Shown: piece by piece, positions 1-9,835 of the stretch
How positions within the stretch are numbered: position 1 is the stretch's first letter
Layout: the number at the start of each line of letters is the position of its first letter
NCBI GenBank assembly: GCA_023807065.1
Contig: JAJJLU010003656.1
Span: 1-41,590, forward strand
Reading direction: 5' to 3'
DNA from: Isotricha intestinalis
Lineage: Eukaryota; Ciliophora; Litostomatea; Vestibuliferida; Isotrichidae
Length of the DNA stretch: 41,590 nt
Translations under genes and position numbers: made by a program
The notes under the pieces: generated by a model
The model's input: only the letters and a program-made list of their open reading frames with translations
What the model was told of the DNA's origin: nothing
The model's database searches: none

Positions 1-644
1 ACAAAGAACAAAAAAAAGAAATTGAATTTCTTAAAACAAATAACAAAGAATTAAAAGATAATTATGAAAATTTAAAAAAACAATTTAATCAATTTTCTGA
101 AGAAATAAATAATAAAATAAATAATCTAAATCAACCTTTGAAGTTAGAAAATAATACAGAATATTTAAATAAAATAAAATATTGGATTAATCCTAACTCT
201 AACATAAAATTTAAATTATTATATAAAATGTCAAGAGATGGAGATAAAATTCAAACATTTCATAAATTATGTGATAATATAAATTCACCAACAGTTTGTT
301 TAATTTCTTTAAAAGATGGAAATATTATTGGAGGATACACAACTTTAACTTGGGATTGTTCAGGAAAATGGAAAAATGATAATGATTCTTTTATCTTTAA
401 TTTGAATAAAAATTTAAAATGTGAAAAAGGCTCAAATGAAGGTTCAATATATTGCAGCAAAAGCTATGCATTAGATTTCGATAGTTTTTGTTATAATGAA
501 AATTCAAAATATAGTATGAAAAAGTTGATTTACAGAGGAATAAGTGGTGGATATTATAAAAATGCCAATCAATTATTAGATTATAATCCAACAATTGAAT
601 TAGAACCGAATGAAGTTGAAGTTTTTGAAGTTATCATTAGTTAA
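1..644 (+). CDS. TLDc-domain protein, 5' end cut by window edge
   Basis: The reading frame is open from base 3 (base 1-2 belong to a split codon) to a TAA at 642-644, so the real start lies upstream. The visible 45 or so N-terminal residues are Lys/Glu/Asn-rich and heptad-like (coiled coil). The rest reads as a TLDc domain: a hydrophobic strand followed by an IGGYTT motif, a Trp-containing loop (LTWDCSG), FIFNL, and a C-terminal strand ending EVEVFEV, which is the usual end of protist TLDc proteins. In other eukaryotes TLDc proteins bind V-ATPase or act in oxidative-stress responses, but many protist copies have no known role. No function beyond the fold is claimed. The only Met-like start in view (a TTG) is not credible, because coding sequence clearly continues upstream. 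Confidence 0.75.
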   Translation, partial: KEQKKEIEFLKTNNKELKDNYENLKKQFNQFSEEINNKINNLNQPLKLENNTEYLNKIKYWINPNSNIKFKLLYKMSRDGDKIQTFHKLCDNINSPTVCLISLKDGNIIGGYTTLTWDCSGKWKNDNDSFIFNLNKNLKCEKGSNEGSIYCSKSYALDFDSFCYNENSKYSMKKLIYRGISGGYYKNANQLLDYNPTIELEPNEVEVFEVIIS

Positions 645-942
645 ATTATCATTTAATATATATTAGTGAATTATTATAATAGAAATTATAAGTTCTTTAA
701 ATTAGGTTATTTTTTATTAAATATTTATTTATAATTAATTAATATTACATGAAATAACCTTAGTTTAATTTTTATTTCATTAAAAATTATAATTTTTTTC
801 ATTTATTATTATTAGCTTCATTCACAATTCTCAAAATCAAACAAATTATAATCTATTTTTTTACAATTATTAATTAATCAATATCTTTTTCATTATCATG
901 ATTATTTATAATAAAGAAGAATTTACATTATTAGTTTTTATC

Positions 943-1899
943 TTAATAAGTAAAATTCTTAAAATGTATAGGACTTAAGTTATTAAAATTAGACATTGAA
1001 TTTGCCGAAATACTATAATTTTCAGGAATATCTTTTAATCTTATTTGAGTAAGATTATTATTAGTTGTATTCACAAAAGGACTTAATTCATTAACATTTT
1101 CATTTTCTTGATAATTATTATTTATTGTATTATGATAGGGATTAAAATCCAAATCATTTTTTTGAGGAGTATTAAAATTTTGAATAAATTTTGATGATGA
1201 ATTTGAAGAGCTTTGATTATTTATCAAAACATGGAAATTTTTATTTTTTAAAGAATTTAAATTGTTTAAACTTTGCTTTAGATTATTATTATTTTGATTT
1301 ATATGATTAAAATTGATAAAATTCAATTGATTAAAATTATTTTCTTCAAAAGAAGAAGAACGAGAAGTGATTGTTGCAGATTTTTTAGATTGTTCGATAC
1401 AAATTTTTTCATCATTTAAATCTTTAACATTTTTAATATTAATATCATTACTAATACTCCCATTTTGAGGAGTAGTACTTTTAAGATCAAATCCGTTTTT
1501 ACTCACATTTAACTCTTTCTTTTTTATTTCTGTATTATTTTGATTTGAAATATCGGACAATGTTTTAGTGTCGTTTTCTTTAACAAAATTTAATTTATTT
1601 TTTGAGTTTTGAATCTTATTTTTTTTAAATTTTATGTAGTCGTTAATTCCAATTTCTTCTTTTATTTGTAAATTATCTATATTCATAAAATAAGAATTTA
1701 TAAAATTTACAGCAGAATTATTTGTTGAAGTGATTGATAATTTTTTTTTTTTATCGACTATAACTAAAAAGACTTCTACATCACATAATACTGAAAGTTC
1801 TAATGCTTTTTTTATTAAACCTTTTTTCCTTTTGTAAAATGTTGTTTGACTTGTTATTTTATTTTCGATCTTTTGCATTTCAATCTTTCTTTTGCCCAT
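943..1899 (-). CDS. MADS-box transcription factor, MEF2-like
   Basis: Residues 1-75 form a complete MADS domain beginning at the initiator Met: MGKRKIEMQKIENK, then TTFYKRKKGLIKKALELSVLCD, then the VEVFLVIVD strand. The KRKKGLIKKA helix contacts DNA in this family. The ELSVLCD signature and a start at residue 1 are closer to MEF2 than to SRF/MCM1. No MEF2 or K-box domain can be recognised after it. Residues 80-318 are Asn/Ser/Lys-rich low complexity with no visible fold. The product is expected to bind CTA(A/T)4TAG-type sites as a dimer in the nucleus. The gene is compact with no sign of an intron. The 453 bases upstream (1900-2352) would carry its promoter. MADS domain identity is secure; targets are unknown. 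Confidence 0.93.
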   Translation of the reverse strand: MGKRKIEMQKIENKITSQTTFYKRKKGLIKKALELSVLCDVEVFLVIVDKKKKLSITSTNNSAVNFINSYFMNIDNLQIKEEIGINDYIKFKKNKIQNSKNKLNFVKENDTKTLSDISNQNNTEIKKKELNVSKNGFDLKSTTPQNGSISNDINIKNVKDLNDEKICIEQSKKSATITSRSSSFEENNFNQLNFINFNHINQNNNNLKQSLNNLNSLKNKNFHVLINNQSSSNSSSKFIQNFNTPQKNDLDFNPYHNTINNNYQENENVNELSPFVNTTNNNLTQIRLKDIPENYSISANSMSNFNNLSPIHFKNFTY

Positions 1900-2352
1900 G
1901 ATTAATTAGATTGAAATCATATTAATTTAATAATTATTTATACTAAAAATCAACTTTAGATATTTTTTTTAAAATCTTCTTTACGACGTTTTCCACATTT
2001 TTATTTTTAAGACCGAGGATTTAATATATTTGTTATTATAGAAAGAATGTATAGAAAATATCATTGATTATTCTCTCTAACTTTTATGTTTTTAATTTTG
2101 ATTATGGATATTATATTAATAGAAAAATATTTTATATAAATTGTTTTTATAAAAATGTTAAGAAATACAAAAAAATCTCTTCATCCAAAAATTATGCAAC
2201 AATATTTTTCCAGACAAAAAAATCCTTCAAAATATTCTTCTTTTATAAATAATTATTATAAAATATCATAAAAAAAGAAATTTCTTAATTATCTCTTAAT
2301 AAAAAAAAAGAGAAAAACATAAAAATAAAATTAAAAAATAAAAAAATTTAAC
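1900..2352. other. intergenic, upstream of the MADS-box gene
   Basis: AT-rich spacer between the 3' end of the AP-4 sigma gene and the start of the MADS-box gene, both on the minus strand. A 62-codon open frame here (2064-2252, plus) has a non-ATG start and an aromatic-rich, low-complexity translation, so I do not call it. A slightly GC-richer patch (TACGACGTTTTCC near 1981-1993) lies about 85 bases upstream of the MADS start. Nothing else is recognisable. Confidence 0.4.
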
Positions 2353-2790
2353 TTAAGATTTCTGAGAATCAATAATATTAATAGGAGAAAGACAATTATT
2401 TCTATTAGCATCTAAAACACAACCATTACATAAAAATTCATCAACAATAAAATGAGCTTTTTCTAAATTAAACATAATATCTAATTCACAAACATTTTCA
2501 AAATATTTATCTAAAGTTTCAACAATATTATGAATTAATTCTAAAAGAGAAAGTTCATTACAATCATCTTCTAAATCTAATCCAAGTATAAAATATAATG
2601 ATGCATATCTTCTATATATTATTTTATATTGTCTATAATCTAAAAATGCACATTGTTTGTTATTTCTGGATAAACATTTTCTTACTAATTCTCCTTCTAA
2701 CGTTGTTCTCTCTTTTATTGATATATATTTCGTGTAGTGAGCTAAGCGGGTTTGTCCTTGTTTGTTTACCATTAAAAGAAATTCTATCAT
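2353..2790 (-). CDS. AP4S1: AP-4 adaptor complex sigma subunit
   Basis: This is a full-length 145-residue adaptin small chain (human AP4S1 is 144). It opens MIEFLLMVNKQGQTRLAHY, which resembles AP-4 sigma more than AP-1/2/3 sigma. It keeps the family landmarks GELVRKCLSR, a Tyr-rich strand (YKIIYRRYASLYFI), LLELIHNIVETLDKYFENVCELDIMFNLEKAHFIVDEFLCNG, and a variable tail. As a longin-fold subunit it would pack in the AP-4 core and help bind dileucine cargo signals at the trans-Golgi network. No intron is needed. The gene is followed 150 bases upstream by another minus-strand gene. Family is certain; assignment to AP-4 rather than a divergent AP-1 sigma rests on the N-terminal match. Confidence 0.93.
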   Translation of the reverse strand: MIEFLLMVNKQGQTRLAHYTKYISIKERTTLEGELVRKCLSRNNKQCAFLDYRQYKIIYRRYASLYFILGLDLEDDCNELSLLELIHNIVETLDKYFENVCELDIMFNLEKAHFIVDEFLCNGCVLDANRNNCLSPINIIDSQKS

Positions 2791-2939
2791 TTTTTTAAAT
2801 AATTATTTTTTTTTTTCTTTAATTTTTTTATTTTATAATTATTATATTCATTATTCATTATTTCATTATTCATTATTATATAATTTTATTATTTTTATTA
2901 AAATTATACTTTTATAAACATAAAAATAATAAATTAATT

Positions 2940-3923
2940 TTAAAAATCATTTTTGCTTGCTTCAATTATCCTTTTTAATTCATCATCTTCGTAATTATTT
3001 AAATTCCTATTATTATTACTATTAAAATTTAATTCATTTTCCAATTTTCTTGCCAATTCTTCATCATTACTAGTATTAACTATAGGTTTCATTTTCCTTT
3101 GTAAATCTTTAGCTAATTTTTCATCATTTTTAGTATTAACAATAGGTTTCATTTTTCTTTGTAAATCTTTAGCTAATTTTTCATCATTATTTGTATCAAT
3201 AATAGGTTTCATTTTTCTTTGTAAATCTTTAGCTAATTTTTCATCATTATTTGTATCAATAATAGGTTTTAATTGGCTTTGTAAATCTTTAGCTAATTTT
3301 TCATCATTATTTGTATCAATAATAGGTTTTAATTGACTTTGTAAATCTTTTGCTAATTTTTCATCGTTATTAGTATCAATAATGGGTTTTAATTGACTTT
3401 GTAAATCTAAAGCAATTTTTTCATCATTTTTTGTATCCATAAATTTTTCTTTTGATAATTCATTTGCTAATTTATCATCTTCTTCCATTCTTTTTTTTAA
3501 ACTTTCATAATATTTTGCATTTTCTTCTTCAATAAATTTCTTAGCTTTACACTTTTTTAAATGTTCTTCAATATTATCAAACATATTATAACAATAATCA
3601 CATTGTTTTAAACCTAAAGAGTCATCAACTTTTATTTTTCTTTTTTCTATTTTAGGAATTTCTTTTTCATGATGACAATGTTTTTTATGTTCAGAAATGG
3701 AATTTTGTTGATTTGTTATTGTCTTTTTTTCTGGAATTTGAGGTGGAATATTTTTTTTAAAATTTAATGGATTATGCGTTTTTATATGTTCTTCAAATTC
3801 TGTTTTTAAAAATACTTTACTACAGGTTGGACAATATTTGTTGTTTTTTAAACAAAATGATTTGTGCAGTTGTATTTTAGATTTTGGAAATTCATTTCTG
3901 CAATTTTCACATTTTTCTGTCAT
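2940..3923 (-). CDS. zinc-finger protein with 20-residue repeat array and UIM-like tail
   Basis: The N-terminus has three small zinc fingers of the XAF1/TRAFD1 (TRAF-like) style. Finger 1 uses C5, C8, H20 and C24; finger 2 C31, C34, H46 and H50; finger 3 C108, C111, H121 and C125. Residues 148-298 are tandem 20-residue units of the form NDEKLAKDLQ(S/R)(Q/K)(L/M)KPI(I/V)(D/N)T. Six units (166-285) are regular, with a degenerate unit at each end. The last residues, EDDELKRIIEASK (312-324), resemble a ubiquitin-interacting motif except that the usual central Ala is Ile. The repeat core DEKLAKDLQ also resembles UIM-type helices. A role in ubiquitin binding or signalling scaffolding is inference; the exact family is not identified. 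Confidence 0.85.
   Translation of the reverse strand: MTEKCENCRNEFPKSKIQLHKSFCLKNNKYCPTCSKVFLKTEFEEHIKTHNPLNFKKNIPPQIPEKKTITNQQNSISEHKKHCHHEKEIPKIEKRKIKVDDSLGLKQCDYCYNMFDNIEEHLKKCKAKKFIEEENAKYYESLKKRMEEDDKLANELSKEKFMDTKNDEKIALDLQSQLKPIIDTNNDEKLAKDLQSQLKPIIDTNNDEKLAKDLQSQLKPIIDTNNDEKLAKDLQRKMKPIIDTNNDEKLAKDLQRKMKPIVNTKNDEKLAKDLQRKMKPIVNTSNDEELARKLENELNFNSNNNRNLNNYEDDELKRIIEASKNDF
3069..3428 (-). repeat. 60-bp in-frame tandem repeat, six regular copies
   Basis: The period is exactly 60 bp, so consecutive copies align line by line. It encodes residues 166-285 of the zinc-finger protein. Three copies encode the SQLKPI variant and three the RKMKPI variant; like variants are adjacent, which points to local duplication. 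Partial degenerate copies flank the array. Confidence 0.95.
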
Positions 3924-4048
3924 TGATTTTGAAAATTAAGAATTTTTTTATAAATTATTAATGTTAGTTATTTAATTGATTTTCATTTGTTTTTTGTTTA
4001 AATATTAAATTATTTAATATAAAAACGTTCTTTTTTTAAATATTTTAA

Positions 4049-4996
4049 TTACCAATTTTTTAATTTTGATGATGTAGTATTATAATATTGAGACATCATT
4101 CCAATATTTTTTTTATAAGTATTATTACTATTAAACTTATTTTTTTTTTTATTTTTAATTTGATGATCACAAGCTTTATCTAAAGAAGAATATAATTTTG
4201 TTAATTCAGTATTAAAATAATTTTTATTATATTTTAAATCAATTTTAGAAAAAGGAATTTCATTCAAATAACTTTTTGTATTTTCTCTATGAGAATAAAT
4301 TTTAGAATTAAAAGAAGGAATATTTAAATTTAAAAAAGAACCAATTTGATTATTATGTTTAAAAGTATTATTTTCTTTTTTTGTGGATTTTAATAATAAA
4401 TTATTATTTGAATTATTAAAAGTATTATTTTCAAAATCTCTTTCTTTCTTTTTTTTATTTGATTGATCTCTATTTAATTTTTTAGTTATATTTTCATTTA
4501 AATTTTTTTCAAATTCTTCAAATCTTTTTAAAGAATTTTTAGTTGATTTATTTCTTTGATTTAATAAATTAATATCTTTATAAAGAGAATTTAATTGAGA
4601 TAAAGTTTTATTATTTGAAATTTTAATATTTGAAAAATTTGTTTTTGGAAATAAATTTTGTATTTCATTATTATTTTTTTTTTTCGTTTGAAAATTTACT
4701 GAAGGATATTTATTTGAATTTGGTTCTAATAATTCAAATATATTTTTTAATTTTTCATCTCCTAAAACCTTATCCATTTTATAATCTAATAATGAAAAAT
4801 GATTGTTTTTAAATTCATCATTATGTTCTTTATGCTTTTCTTTAATTAATTTTATTTTTGAAAAAAAATCTTCATTATTGTTATTTATTATTTTTTCTGA
4901 GTTTATTTCTTTTTTTTCTTCTTCATTCTTATTTTCATTTTTTTCTTCTTCATTAATATTTTCATTTTTTTCTTCTTCAAATTCTTTTTCTTCCAT
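4049..4996 (-). CDS. unknown Lys/Asn/Glu-rich protein
   Basis: A 315-residue open frame, with A-rich coding strand and codon use like its neighbours. The N-terminus (1-35) is a Glu/Asn/Lys tract built from repeated EEEKNEN units. A short ordered-looking segment (roughly residues 40-75) contains DYKMDKVLGDEKLKNIFELLEP, and a basic coiled-coil-like stretch follows (about 145-185). The C-terminus ends in an aromatic/basic motif (MMSQYYNTTSSKLKNW). No catalytic motif, signal peptide or membrane segment is visible. I do not recognise the family. The length of uninterrupted coding-like frame supports a real gene; a cytoskeletal or scaffold role would be a guess. Confidence 0.7.
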   Translation of the reverse strand: MEEKEFEEEKNENINEEEKNENKNEEEKKEINSEKIINNNNEDFFSKIKLIKEKHKEHNDEFKNNHFSLLDYKMDKVLGDEKLKNIFELLEPNSNKYPSVNFQTKKKNNNEIQNLFPKTNFSNIKISNNKTLSQLNSLYKDINLLNQRNKSTKNSLKRFEEFEKNLNENITKKLNRDQSNKKKKERDFENNTFNNSNNNLLLKSTKKENNTFKHNNQIGSFLNLNIPSFNSKIYSHRENTKSYLNEIPFSKIDLKYNKNYFNTELTKLYSSLDKACDHQIKNKKKNKFNSNNTYKKNIGMMSQYYNTTSSKLKNW

Positions 4997-5256
4997 TTTA
5001 TTTATTATTATATAATTATAACTTATTAAGTATCTAAAAATATTTTATGATAATATATAAATTAAAAAAAGAGAATTGAGAAATTAGAAAAAAATATATT
5101 TTTTATATATAAAAAAATTTAAATTCAAAAAAGAATCTTTGGATTATATAGGGTAAAATAACATTAAATATAAATGAATTATTAAAATAGTATTTTTTAA
5201 TTTAATTAAATAGTTTTTAAATATTTTAAATTATTATAAAATCTAAAAAGTATATT

Positions 5257-7986
5257 TCAAACTTTTTTTTCATTATTTTTTAATTTTTCATCTTGTCTAT
5301 ATTCATCTTCAATTAAATGAATTAATTTTTTACTAATTCTTTTATCAAAAAAGCATTTTTCAAGTAATTCAAGTTTTCCTTCAGAAAACAAATCGAATTT
5401 TTTAATTTCATTAATTAAATAAGAAAGCATTTCTTCATATTTCATTTTTCTTAAATTTTCTTCACAAGAATGTAAAATAAAAATACCAACTTTCATTAAA
5501 TTTTTCCAACTTCCAACGAAAAAATTATCTAATATTCTAATTAAAGAATAAGGAGTTTCTTCTTGATTTAAATATTGTCTTGAACTTAAAAATAAAGTAA
5601 TAAACCAATGAGGTAAAAAATAATTAACATTAATTGAATTAGAATTAAATAAATTATATATTTCAGGCTCATATAAGGAAATTAATCTTTGAAATATATA
5701 AAAAAAACATTTTAATTTATCTAAATCTTTTTCGAAAATTAAACTATATTCTGTGCTTTTAAAAAATGATAAAAATATATAAAAAGTTTCTTCTTCATTA
5801 TTTAATATTTCTAAAAGAAAAGAAACTATATAATTCATTCCTTGACAATATTTAATTTGATCATTTAATTTAGAAATTGAATTTAATATATTTGATATTT
5901 TTTTTTGTTCTTCGTATTGATTAGGTAAATTTTTAAAATATGTTCTTTGAATATCTACTTCTATTTCTGATGAAACTTTCTCTTCATTTGGTAAATTTAA
6001 TATTTCTTTATAATTATATTTTTTCTTTAATTCTCTAATATTCAATATATTTTCCCATATATTTAATCTAGTTTTAATTGAAGTAGTTTTTTTACGTAAT
6101 GTTATTTTATATATTTTTTTTATTAGTTTTTTATTCATTTGTTTTGATAAAGTAATTAAATTTAAATAATCTTTCCTATTTAAATATTCCAAAGAAGAAG
6201 AAATTAAAATAATATTTTTTTGATCATTACTTTCTTTTTTAAATAAATTAACATAATTTTCATTATGAATTTCTTTTCTAACAGTAAAAAACGAAACATG
6301 AAAATAAATAACATAAAAATTAATATAATCTTTATTTATATAATATTTTCTAGCTAAATCAGAAATCATTTCTAAACATTCATCAGGATATAAATTAAAA
6401 GAACAAAAAGTAGGAATATTATCTCTGATTATTAAAGATAATTCATTTGTTGCCATTCTATCAATAATAGGAACTTTTGAATCTTCTATTTCATTATAAT
6501 TTTTTATTAAATTATTTATTCTATTCAATCCTACTATACTTGTTTTTTTGACATCTACTTTTAAAAAATTTAATTTATTTAATAAACTTGTTTTTAAATT
6601 TTTTTCTTCTGGTAATATTAAATTTTTTAATCTTTCAATATGATCTTCTAATTTATTTGCTAATTTAGTTTCTATTATATTTTCCCAAAAAGTTTTTGTT
6701 TTATAAAATTTATTTTTACTTAATAAAGCACTTAAATAAATTTTATCTCCTGTTATTTTATTTTGATAATATATTCTTTCTGCTAAGAATATTATCTTAA
6801 AATTAACTTTAAATAAAGGATTTGATACATTATTATTACTTATTGAAATATATGATAATAAATTTGAGAAATGTTCCATATTTTTTAAATTAGTAAATTT
6901 TAAAGAAGTAGATTGTTTTTTCTTTTCTAAAAAAATATCTAATAATATTTGAGAAAAATTATTTAAAGGGTTTTTAATTTGTTCTAAAGTTTTTGCTAAA
7001 TGAAATATTTGAATATCGTTATCTAATAATAATTCATTTATTATTTGATTTGCTAAATTTTTTTGTTCTTCTTCTTTTGAGGAAGGAAATAATTTCTTTT
7101 CATCAAAATATATTTGAAAAGAAGATGAATTTAAATTAGAATTATCATTAACATAATCTAAATAAGAAATAAAATTTTCTCTTGGTATTCTTTTATCTTT
7201 ATTTTTGTAATATTTATTTATTTCTTGATAACAAAATTTCTTATCTTTTTCACAAATATCATCTGAAATATAATTATTCATTAAATCTAAATATTCTTTT
7301 AAATTTTTAATACAATCATCATATAAATTTTTAAATTTATCAATAGAACTTTTAATAAAAGTAATTCTAGTTTCTTCATTTCTTTTTATATCTTCATTTA
7401 ATTTATCATAAATTACATTTAATTTATCAACTTTATTATTAAATTGTTCTAATTCATATTTATATAATAATTCATTTGCTTTTACATTTGAATTCATTTC
7501 TATAATTTTATCTTTAACTTCTTTTTTAACATTTAACAATTTTTTATTTTTTTCTTCAAAATTATGATAATCATAAGCTAATTTATAATAATTATTTTTA
7601 GAATATTCAAGTAAATTTTTATATTTTCTATATTCTTTTATCACAGCACCTAATCTAAATAAATTATCTTGATAAATAGAATGTTGAGTACTTTTATATT
7701 GTTCTAAAGGAGAAATAATATCTACTATAATTTTATCTAAAATATTTTCTGAATTTTTAATTGTTGGAAGAAAATTCTGAAATAATCCATTTATATTTGT
7801 TAAAAGAATTGAATCATGTGGAATTTGTTCTGTGTCTTTTAATCTTCCATTAAATGAATTTATCATTTCTTGGTAATTTTCAACAAATATTCTCAAAAAA
7901 CTTGATAATCGTCTTATTTCTATTAAATTTATTTCTGATGTTTTCAATAATCTATTATTTTCTCCTTCAAAATCAACGTTTTCCAT
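5257..7986 (-). CDS. large Rab-GAP: F-BAR-like N-terminus plus TBC domain
   Basis: The frame is open to a Met at 8082, but the 32 residues before the Met at 7986 are an AT-derived hydrophobic run. I therefore start at 7986 (MENVDFEG), giving 909 residues and ending on TGA. Residues 15-250 are long amphipathic helices with an F-BAR-like arrangement. A helical middle region (about 310-600) has no assigned family. The C-terminal TBC domain spans about 630-870. Its two catalytic fingers are intact: IEVDIQR (IxxDxxR, Arg 681) and YCQG (Gln 715). An active Rab GTPase-activating protein that senses or bends membrane is the natural reading. The Rab target is unknown. TBC assignment is strong, F-BAR assignment moderate. 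It is divergently arranged with the cyclin gene across about 860 bases. Confidence 0.88.
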   Translation of the reverse strand: MENVDFEGENNRLLKTSEINLIEIRRLSSFLRIFVENYQEMINSFNGRLKDTEQIPHDSILLTNINGLFQNFLPTIKNSENILDKIIVDIISPLEQYKSTQHSIYQDNLFRLGAVIKEYRKYKNLLEYSKNNYYKLAYDYHNFEEKNKKLLNVKKEVKDKIIEMNSNVKANELLYKYELEQFNNKVDKLNVIYDKLNEDIKRNEETRITFIKSSIDKFKNLYDDCIKNLKEYLDLMNNYISDDICEKDKKFCYQEINKYYKNKDKRIPRENFISYLDYVNDNSNLNSSSFQIYFDEKKLFPSSKEEEQKNLANQIINELLLDNDIQIFHLAKTLEQIKNPLNNFSQILLDIFLEKKKQSTSLKFTNLKNMEHFSNLLSYISISNNNVSNPLFKVNFKIIFLAERIYYQNKITGDKIYLSALLSKNKFYKTKTFWENIIETKLANKLEDHIERLKNLILPEEKNLKTSLLNKLNFLKVDVKKTSIVGLNRINNLIKNYNEIEDSKVPIIDRMATNELSLIIRDNIPTFCSFNLYPDECLEMISDLARKYYINKDYINFYVIYFHVSFFTVRKEIHNENYVNLFKKESNDQKNIILISSSLEYLNRKDYLNLITLSKQMNKKLIKKIYKITLRKKTTSIKTRLNIWENILNIRELKKKYNYKEILNLPNEEKVSSEIEVDIQRTYFKNLPNQYEEQKKISNILNSISKLNDQIKYCQGMNYIVSFLLEILNNEEETFYIFLSFFKSTEYSLIFEKDLDKLKCFFYIFQRLISLYEPEIYNLFNSNSINVNYFLPHWFITLFLSSRQYLNQEETPYSLIRILDNFFVGSWKNLMKVGIFILHSCEENLRKMKYEEMLSYLINEIKKFDLFSEGKLELLEKCFFDKRISKKLIHLIEDEYRQDEKLKNNEKKV

Positions 7987-8842
7987 TTTATGATTTTTCA
8001 AATAAAAAAATTTAAACAAAAATAAAAAAATTATTAAATATTTATTAAATTTAAAATCAGCATTAATTAATAATTTATCCATAATCTTTATTTCTAAAAT
8101 ATGAGAAATTATGTGTTAATAAAAAAAGTTATTTAAAAAAAGTGAAAATTACCTTTTAATAAACATAATTAAATATTTTAGTATTACTTCAATTAAAGTG
8201 ATTTAATATAAAAAAAAGGAATTATTAAGACCAACATTTATCAAATATATTATTTATCCAAAAGTTTATGGAATAAAAATAAATTGTAACATTTATTATT
8301 TGATTGTTTTTCTTCGAAATTAATAAATCAAACTTCAATAAAAATCACTAATCAAAAATATATATTATATAACTACAATTTTAACAAATTATTTATTTTT
8401 GAGAAAAAGCTAACTATTAATTTTTTATATAGGTAAATTATCTATTTTTTTAATAAATGTTTTCATATTATTAAATTAGACTATATTTTGTTTGGATGTT
8501 TATAAAAAAGTAATATTTACATAAAATTGATTAATTAAATCTATTTAAAAAATAATAATGTATAAATTAATCTTAATCATTTACAATAAATTCGGACAAA
8601 AATGAAATATTTTAATTTTTATAGACCACAATCTTTAAATTAAAAGCTTCTTAAACTTACGTTAATCATTTATAGTTTAATGTTAACTATTTTGAAAATC
8701 TTTATCTATCTTTAAAAGTAAATAAAACAATAATTGAAAAATAGAAACTTGAATTTTTTCACTAAAATTAATAAATTTTTATAAATATTATAATTTTACA
8801 ACCATATAAATTGATATTTTATAAAATTATAAAAAAAAAAAA
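7987..8842. other. divergent intergenic region
   Basis: The spacer lies between the start of the Rab-GAP gene (minus) and the cyclin gene (plus), so it should hold both promoters. It is very AT-rich with many A/T runs. The last dozen bases before the cyclin ATG are a pure A tract. The first 96 bases are an in-frame N-terminal extension of the Rab-GAP that I regard as 5' leader. No RNA gene or longer repeat seen. Confidence 0.4.
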
Positions 8843-9391
8843 ATGGTTGTTGTTGAAAATCAAACAAATATAAAATTAACTTTTGAAAAACCACAAATTA
8901 ATACAAATAGAGAAGTAGAAAAGAAAAAAGAATTAAAAATAATATCCGATTTATTAACAGGAATATGTGAAGAAAGTATAAATAATAAAGATATTAATTC
9001 AAAAATAATAAAATCATTTTTATCAAAAAAAATTCCATCAATTTCAATATATAATTTTTTAGATAGATTAGTTAAATATTCAAGAATACAAAATTCAACT
9101 TTAATGTTAATATTAATTTACATTGATAGATTATGTGATATAAATTATGTAAATTTAACTTTTTATAATATTCATAAATTAATTCTTGCTTCAATGATAG
9201 TTGCAATTAAATTTAATGAAGATAATTATTTATCAAATGAATATTATGCTAAAATTGGTGGAGTTTCAAAAAATGAAATTAATAATTTAGAATATGAATT
9301 TCTTTGTCTTATTCAATTTAATCTCTTTGTTGATGATGATATTTTTATTAAATATAGTAATTTTGTAAATAATATCAAATCAGATGATTAA
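8843..9391 (+). CDS. PHO80/PCL-type (U-type) cyclin
   Basis: 182 residues. From about residue 50 onward it matches the single cyclin fold of PHO80-like cyclins: IPSISIYNFLDRLVKYSRI, then LMLILIYIDRLC, then LTFYNIHKLILASMIVAIKFNED, then YYAKIGGVSKNEINNLEYEFLCLIQFNLFV. The AxxxAxKFxED and VSxxExNxLExxFL signatures are the family hallmarks. These small cyclins partner a PHO85/CDK5-like kinase. In yeast they act in phosphate sensing and morphogenesis, and in trypanosomes, ciliates and plants in the cell cycle. The N-terminal 45 residues are polar and unstructured. The start ATG directly follows an A12-type tract. The partner kinase is not in the window. Confidence 0.93.
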   Translation: MVVVENQTNIKLTFEKPQINTNREVEKKKELKIISDLLTGICEESINNKDINSKIIKSFLSKKIPSISIYNFLDRLVKYSRIQNSTLMLILIYIDRLCDINYVNLTFYNIHKLILASMIVAIKFNEDNYLSNEYYAKIGGVSKNEINNLEYEFLCLIQFNLFVDDDIFIKYSNFVNNIKSDD

Positions 9392-9835
9392 AATTTTTGT
9401 TTAGAAATTTTTATTTGAAAATTAGAGGTATTTTAAATACATTAAAAATAAGTTTTATGTATATATATTTGTAGTGTAAGTTTAATATAAAATATGAACA
9501 TTATTTATTTAGTAAGTTTATATAGACCTTAACTTTTACTTTCGTTTTTAATGTTTTTTATTTTTTAATTGATATTTTTTACTTATTAATAATTAAAAGA
9601 GTTAAGAAAAATATAAATTTGAAATTTTTTATTATTTACTATTCATCTTTGAAATAAAATTATTTTATAAATAGGTAATTAATTATTATAATATATATTA
9701 ATAAAAAATTAATTGTCAAAATTCCCTTTATTTTAAATAATATTCAAATATTTATTTAATTATTTATGAATTAATTATTTATTTATTGAATAAAAATGAA
9801 TAATATTAAAATTATTTTTCTTTGAATTTTATTAT
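9392..9835. other. intergenic between two plus-strand genes
   Basis: AT-rich spacer after the cyclin stop and before the CCDC61-like gene. Several TTTATTTA/TAATTATT runs, no credible open frame, no hairpin that stands out. Confidence 0.35.

Noticed and set aside
7987..8082. 32-residue hydrophobic N-terminus on the Rab-GAP (signal anchor?).
   Set aside because: It reads like AT-rich leader translated by chance; the Met at 7986 starts the polar, domain-like sequence. A 5' end map would decide.
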